64,000 nucleotides of DNA, from assembly GCA_035570055.1 (NCBI GenBank), contig DATMLM010000010.1, positions 1 through 64,000 on the forward strand, written 5' to 3'. Below the pieces are notes generated by a model. The model was not told the origin of the DNA and searched no databases. It saw only the letters and a program-made list of their open reading frames with translations. Positions 59,821 through 64,000 of this stretch are shown in pieces. Each line of letters starts with the position of its first letter. Position 1 is the first letter of the stretch. Source of the stretch: DASRDS01 sp035570055. GTDB lineage: Bacteria; Gemmatimonadota; Gemmatimonadetes; Gemmatimonadales; Gemmatimonadaceae. The position numbers and the translations under genes are program-made.

Positions 59821-60622
59821 CTGCGCGGGAGAACCAGAGTGCGACGACGGCGGCCGCGAGCAGCACCCGGTAGAGCGCAAACACGCCATAGCTATGCGTC
59901 TTCACATAGCGCAGCACGATCGCGATCGCGAACCAGCTGCTCACCCCGGCCGCAATGACCCCGGTGGCGATCGGCGCCGTGATGCCCGCCTTCAACAAGT
60001 GCGGCAGCTTGTGCAGGCCCGCGCCCGCGATGATCGGCATGCTGATCAGAAAGCTGAAGACGGCCGCGCTCTCGCGATCGAGCTTGAGCGCCCGCCCTGC
60101 GGTGATAGTCGATCCCGATCGTGATACGCCGGGAACGAGCGCCAGGATCTGCGCCAGCCCAATCCAGACGGCGTCCATGACGCCGAGACGATCCAGAGAC
60201 CGATCCGCCGGCGCCCACTTGTCGACGGCCCACAGCAGGACGCCCATGACCGACAGCGTTCCGGCGATCAACAGCGGAGACCGGAACGTGTCCTCCGCCC
60301 GCTTCTCGAGCAGCACACCCGCGATCGCACCGGGGATCGTCGCGATGATCAGCAGCACGACCCGCAGTTCTTCCGGGCTTTGCACGCGCCCGCCCCGTCG
60401 CACGATCCCCCACGCCGCCTGCGCCAGCCGCGCCCACTCGGCCCGAAAATACCACAGGACAGCGATGAGTGATCCAATGTGCAGCGCGACATCGAACTCG
60501 AGACCCGGGTCGGTCCAGTGAAAAACCCATGGCGCCAGGGTGAGATGCGCTGAGCTCGAGATCGGAAGAAACTCAGTCAGCCCTTGGATGAGGCCCAGAA
60601 CGAGGGCTTGCACGACCGTCAT
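59813..60622 (-). CDS. uppP: undecaprenyl-diphosphatase
   Basis: 269 residues, about eight membrane helices. Recycles the C55 lipid carrier for wall synthesis. LGLIQGLTEFLPISSSAHLTL holds the catalytic Glu-rich motif, and PGVSRSGSTITAGRAL the second motif. Overexpression gives bacitracin resistance in other species. The start overlaps the stop of the UbiA-like gene by 4 nt. Confidence 0.96.
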   Translation of the reverse strand: MTVVQALVLGLIQGLTEFLPISSSAHLTLAPWVFHWTDPGLEFDVALHIGSLIAVLWYFRAEWARLAQAAWGIVRRGGRVQSPEELRVVLLIIATIPGAIAGVLLEKRAEDTFRSPLLIAGTLSVMGVLLWAVDKWAPADRSLDRLGVMDAVWIGLAQILALVPGVSRSGSTITAGRALKLDRESAAVFSFLISMPIIAGAGLHKLPHLLKAGITAPIATGVIAAGVSSWFAIAIVLRYVKTHSYGVFALYRVLLAAAVVALWFSRAGA

Positions 60623-61326
60623 GGCGGCGAAACATAGTAGACGATCATCGCCACAGCCATCGCCGCCTTATAGATCGCCGGCATTCCCCAATACGCCGCT
60701 GCAAGGGCGAGCACCATCGCTGGCAATGCGATCCAACGACGGTCCATAAAGGCGAACCACGCGCCGCAGAATACGCAGGCTGCCGCGAATTGGATCACCC
60801 GCGCGACGCCGACGCCGGCGACGATCGGCAACGTGCGCCTGCGCCCACGGTCACCGTCGATATCATCGATGTCTTTGGCGACCTCGCGCGCGAAATGCAG
60901 CGGAGAGGCGATGACCAGGAGCGCTGCCCCCACCAAGGGCCTGCCGGCCGCCCAGGCGCCGTAGAGAAACGGCATGGATCCCAGCACGGCCACCGTCGCG
61001 TTACCCGCAATGCCCCATCGCGATTTGATGCGGGCGTAGGCGAGCATGACGCCAATGACACCGATGCTGACGATGGCGAGCACCGGCCGGGCCAGAGCGC
61101 TGAATCCGATGCCGCCGACCGCGCCGATCGCGACGATGCGAAGCGCCGTGACTGGCGTCAGTGTACCAGAGGGAAGAGGGCGACCCGGATGAATCATCGC
61201 GTCGATCGCCCGGTCGTCGTAATCGTTGAACGCATTGGCGACCACACTCAAGCACATCGCGGCCACCGCGGCGGCGAGCACCGCGAGCGACCAGGCGACC
61301 CCTGCCCCGCGCGCGCCAACGAACAC
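60619..61326 (-). CDS. UbiA-superfamily prenyltransferase
   Basis: 235 residues from GTG 61326, about eight membrane helices. The two Asp-rich motifs are NAFNDYDDRAIDAMIHPGRPLPSG and KDIDDIDGDRGRRRTLPIV. The conserved N terminus (RLVRLPNGLLAAAGVFVGA) lies upstream of that GTG in frame, so true initiation is probably earlier: ATT at 61383 overlapping the bshA stop, or a CTG near 61371. Substrate is not determined. The motif shape resembles geranylgeranylglyceryl-phosphate prenyltransferases, but a quinone pathway role is possible. Confidence 0.85.
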   Translation of the reverse strand: MFVGARGAGVAWSLAVLAAAVAAMCLSVVANAFNDYDDRAIDAMIHPGRPLPSGTLTPVTALRIVAIGAVGGIGFSALARPVLAIVSIGVIGVMLAYARIKSRWGIAGNATVAVLGSMPFLYGAWAAGRPLVGAALLVIASPLHFAREVAKDIDDIDGDRGRRRTLPIVAGVGVARVIQFAAACVFCGAWFAFMDRRWIALPAMVLALAAAYWGMPAIYKAAMAVAMIVYYVSPP

Positions 61327-61375
61327 GCCGGCGGCAGCGAGGAGTCCGTTGGGCAGGCGAACCAGACGCGCGACG

Positions 61376-62485
61376 CTAGAAATCGCGATAGAGCGCCTCG
61401 TACTGACTCACGATGTCGTCGGTCGCAAACCGCGCCCGCGCATCCGCCGCCGCGGCGGCACTGACCACGCGCCACCGCTCCGGGTCGCGCAGGAGCGCGA
61501 TGGCCGCATCCGCCATGGCATCAACGTCCCCGATGGGAAAGAGCCACCCGGTCTCACCATCGCGGACGACCTCGGGCAATCCACCCACGCGCGACGCGAC
61601 GACCGGGACACCGGACGCCAGCGCCTCGAGGGCCGAGAGCCCGAACGACTCGCTCTGACTCGGCAACAAGTACACATCGGCGCCGGCCAGGAGTGGCGCG
61701 ACGGACTCCAACTTCCCGAGGAATTGCACATCATCCTCGACTCCCAGGAGTCGCGCCTCATCCTGTGCCTCGACGCGATCGGGTCCGTCGCCGACCATCA
61801 CCAACACGCTCGGCACCGCCTTGCGCACCTTCGCATAGATGCGCACGACATCCCGCACACGCTTGACGGGGCGGAAGTTGGAGATGTGCATGAGCACTTT
61901 TCGCCCATTGCTCATGAGCGGCTGGTACCGCGACCGGTCGAAGACCTTCGGATCGACGAAGTTGTAGATCACGTCGACGCGACAACCGCTGCACCCGAAC
62001 GCCGTGTACGTCGCCTCGCGCAGGTAATCCGACACGGCGGTCAACCGGTCCGACCGCTCGATCGAGAATTTCGTGATCGCGTGGAACGAGGGATCTTGCC
62101 CGACGATCGTGATGTCCGTCCCGTGCAGCGTCGTCACGAGCTTGATGTCCTCGCCGTTCTGGCGCAGCATCTCTCGCGCGATCCACGCGCTCGTCGCGTG
62201 CGGGATCGCGTAATGACAGTGCAGCAGATCGAGCTTGTTGCGGAGCACGACCTCGTGCATGCGCACGGCGAGCGCCAGATCGTACGGCGGATACTCGAAC
62301 AATGGATACCGCCCAACGTCCACTTCGTGAAAGTAGATCCGCGGCTGGAACATGGGCAGCCGAAACGGCTGCTGATACGTGATGAAGTGCACCTCATGCC
62401 CGCGGGCCGCGAGCGCGATCCCGAGCTCGGTCGCGACCGCGCCCGAGCCGCCATACGTCGGATAGCAAGTAATGCCGATGTTCAC
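61376..62485 (-). CDS. bshA: BshA-like glycosyltransferase (GlcNAc-malate synthase)
   Basis: 369 residues. GT4 family. VNIGITCYPTYGGSGAVATELGIALAARGHEVHFIT matches BshA, the first enzyme of bacillithiol synthesis (UDP-GlcNAc + L-malate). HCHYAIPHATSAWIAR, FRPVKRVRDVVRIYA and LPSQSESFGLSALEALA support the call. The start is GTG 62485 in the miaA stop (GTGA). The 87-codon extension upstream is antisense-like and rejected. Confidence 0.9.
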   Translation of the reverse strand: MNIGITCYPTYGGSGAVATELGIALAARGHEVHFITYQQPFRLPMFQPRIYFHEVDVGRYPLFEYPPYDLALAVRMHEVVLRNKLDLLHCHYAIPHATSAWIAREMLRQNGEDIKLVTTLHGTDITIVGQDPSFHAITKFSIERSDRLTAVSDYLREATYTAFGCSGCRVDVIYNFVDPKVFDRSRYQPLMSNGRKVLMHISNFRPVKRVRDVVRIYAKVRKAVPSVLVMVGDGPDRVEAQDEARLLGVEDDVQFLGKLESVAPLLAGADVYLLPSQSESFGLSALEALASGVPVVASRVGGLPEVVRDGETGWLFPIGDVDAMADAAIALLRDPERWRVVSAAAAADARARFATDDIVSQYEALYRDF

Positions 62486-63219
62486 CGGACGAGCTCCTCG
62501 AGTCGCGCCAACGCGTCCGGCGAGCGAGGGTCGATGCGCGTGGTCTGGCCCGCCGGCAGCTGGTGCCGAAACCAGGTCCGCTGTCGTTTGGCGTACTGCC
62601 GCGTCGCAATCACGACCGCCTCCCGCGCCTCGTGTTCGGACAGGTTGCCCCGCACCATCTCGCGTACCGCCGCGTACCCGCTCGCCTGCCACGCGGGCGC
62701 GCCGTCCGGCACGTCGCGCCCGAGCCGCACCACTTCCTCCCGCCATCCGCTGGCCAACATGACGTCGACCCGGTGGGCGATCCAGTCGCGCAACACCGGG
62801 CCGGGATCCACCACAAGATAGCGGGCGTCATATCGCATCATCCCCGGCTCGGGTGTCACGAGTGCGCGAACATAGAACCCCGCGCCGCCCACCACGACCG
62901 GCACCCGGCCCTCGGCCCGCGCTCGCGCAATTGCCTCAATGGCCGTGGTCGCCCATGCGAACGATGAGAATCGGTGTGTGGGGTCAACGAGATCCAACCC
63001 TGCGTGCGGAACCTTGTCCCTTTCTTGACACGTTGGCTTCGCCGTGCCGATGTCGAATCGCCGATAGATCTGCCGCGAGTCCGCGCTCACGATCGTGATC
63101 GGCAGGACCTCGGCCAGTCGCATGGCCAGCGCCGACTTTCCCGCCGCCGTCGGCCCGCACAGAACGACCAGCGGCTGCGCTGCCGCGCTACCGCCGTCCA
63201 AACCGTCGCTCGAGCTCAT
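62482..63219 (-). CDS. miaA: tRNA dimethylallyltransferase, short form
   Basis: About 245 residues, roughly 60 fewer than usual. Adds the dimethylallyl group to A37 of tRNAs reading UNN codons. P-loop VLCGPTAAGKSALAMRLAE, then SADSRQIYRRFDIGTAKP and VVVGGAGFYVRAL are normal. Between GGAGFYVRAL and the RVDVMLASGWREEV segment the middle helical part, including the usual NDxxRxxRALE motif, is missing. The end QYAKRQRTWFRHQ is kept. Start ATG 63219. It overlaps mutL by 32 nt, the usual mutL-miaA order. Confidence 0.9.
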   Translation of the reverse strand: MSSSDGLDGGSAAAQPLVVLCGPTAAGKSALAMRLAEVLPITIVSADSRQIYRRFDIGTAKPTCQERDKVPHAGLDLVDPTHRFSSFAWATTAIEAIARARAEGRVPVVVGGAGFYVRALVTPEPGMMRYDARYLVVDPGPVLRDWIAHRVDVMLASGWREEVVRLGRDVPDGAPAWQASGYAAVREMVRGNLSEHEAREAVVIATRQYAKRQRTWFRHQLPAGQTTRIDPRSPDALARLEELVR

Positions 63220-64000
63220 CCCACGACAGCCGGACGATGGTCGCTCTCCCATGCACATCATGCGCCGGCAACGTCGTCCGGCCCAACGCCAGATACAGCG
63301 CCCGCATCTCGGCCGCCGAGAGACCGTCGCCGGCTTTGACGGCAGCCTTGCAGGCCACGGTCGCCACCAGCCGCTCGTGCCGCGTCGCGGTGCCGGCGAC
63401 CCGATCTCCCGTCAACGCGTCGAGCGTCTCCCGCAAACACCGCTCGGCGTCGAACCGGGCATGCGGCATCGGCACACTTCGCACGAGCAGCGAATGCCCG
63501 CCAAATCCCTCGATCTCGAACCCCAGCGTCTCGAACAGCTCGCGGTGCTCCTCGAAGGCATCGCCCTCGGCCGGGCCCATGTGCAGCGTCAATGGGAACA
63601 ACAACCGTTGCCCCGCCGCTCGCTTCTCCGTCATGAACTGCTCGAATAACACTCGCTCGTGCGCCGAGTGTTGGTCGATCAGCACAACGCCCTCGTCGTG
63701 CTCGTACATGAGATACGTGCGCCGCAGCTGCACCAGTGGCGGAACGATCTCGATGTCGGCCTCGGTCCCGGTCTCCGCTCCGATCGTCGGCGCCGCAAGC
63801 GCTCCGAGCGAGTGAGCATTGCTGCGAAGCAGCACGCGCTCGTCCGGCGGAGGAGCAGCCACGCCGTTCGAAACCCAGGTCCCCACGACGTGAGAGCTGG
63901 CGAGCGTCCCTAACGCCCGCCGCACCGCATTCTCGACGGCGCGCTCCACCACCCACCGGTCCCGAAACCGAACCTCGGCCTTCGCCGGATGCACATTGAC
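63188..64000 (-). CDS. mutL: DNA mismatch repair protein MutL, C-terminal part
   Basis: The gene runs off the right edge. The visible frame opens with VNVHPAKAEVRF, the end of the GHKL ATPase transducer, and then the C-terminal dimer domain. VLIDQHSAHERVLFE is the endonuclease motif DQHA(X)2E(X)4E with Ala changed to Ser. ACKAAVKAGD and AHDVHGRATIV stand where ACHxAxRAxD and CPHGRPT are expected, so the CPHGRPT Cys is absent. A latent nicking function is therefore uncertain. Confidence 0.95.
   Translation of the reverse strand, partial: VNVHPAKAEVRFRDRWVVERAVENAVRRALGTLASSHVVGTWVSNGVAAPPPDERVLLRSNAHSLGALAAPTIGAETGTEADIEIVPPLVQLRRTYLMYEHDEGVVLIDQHSAHERVLFEQFMTEKRAAGQRLLFPLTLHMGPAEGDAFEEHRELFETLGFEIEGFGGHSLLVRSVPMPHARFDAERCLRETLDALTGDRVAGTATRHERLVATVACKAAVKAGDGLSAAEMRALYLALGRTTLPAHDVHGRATIVRLSWDELERRFGRR

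Overview
The window comes from a high-GC Gram-negative (diderm) bacterium. The 16S fragment and the gene set best fit Gemmatimonadota, but that is an inference made without a database search. Outer-membrane and LPS genes (rfaE2, lptE, lpxH) sit beside single-copy core genes that are packed head-to-tail, many with 1-4 nt stop/start overlaps.

Layout. 1-2762 (minus): 5' end of a 23S gene, a tRNA-less spacer with a terminator-like hairpin and a boxA-like element, a full 16S gene, its promoter, and tRNA-Lys, tRNA-Arg and tRNA-Pro. 2967-5410: an accessory pair beside the tRNAs, a Fic protein and a convergent PD-(D/E)xK-like nuclease. 5432-11313 (minus): rdgB, rph, rfaE2, a membrane protein, lptE, a lipoprotein, a HEAT-repeat/cyclophilin fusion and a thioesterase. 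11353-20194: lpxH (plus), then murI, a DUF5683-like protein, selC, selD, ridA, fhs, tatD, secF and secD on the minus strand. 20582-22298: an odd tRNA-like gene and a cardiolipin synthase. 22319-31607 (minus): ribF, truB, rbfA, infB, an L7Ae-like gene, nusA and rimP (translation operon), then pgeF and murA. 31911-37730 (plus): envelope and accessory genes, including a class A beta-lactamase and an ArsR/SRPBCC module. 37727-48097 (minus): a PD40 protein, gatB, gatA, gatC, an intein-containing uvrD/pcrA, a histidine kinase, serS and a lipoprotein. 48190-51919 (plus): roadblock protein, response regulator, manC-like, GlmU-like and MBL genes. 51876-55889: hydrolase/TetR/PD40 group, phzF and a Phd/VapC pair. 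56274-64000 (minus): groEL, groES with a CIRCE element, coaX, birA, uppP, a UbiA-type prenyltransferase, bshA, miaA and partial mutL.

The most notable reading is selenium related. The track frame of selD starts too late. Upstream, in frame, lies a UGA exactly where SelD carries its catalytic Cys/Sec, followed by a short bacterial-SECIS-like hairpin. The selD stop codon directly abuts a tRNA-Sec gene (anticodon UCA). So the selenophosphate synthetase is probably itself a selenoprotein, co-transcribed with the tRNA that decodes it. Other strong signals are an intein in helicase motif III of UvrD/PcrA, an Asp in place of the fosfomycin-target Cys in MurA, an attenuator-like hairpin ahead of rimP-nusA-infB, a terminator-like hairpin inside the rRNA spacer, and a tRNA-like gene with an enlarged anticodon loop.
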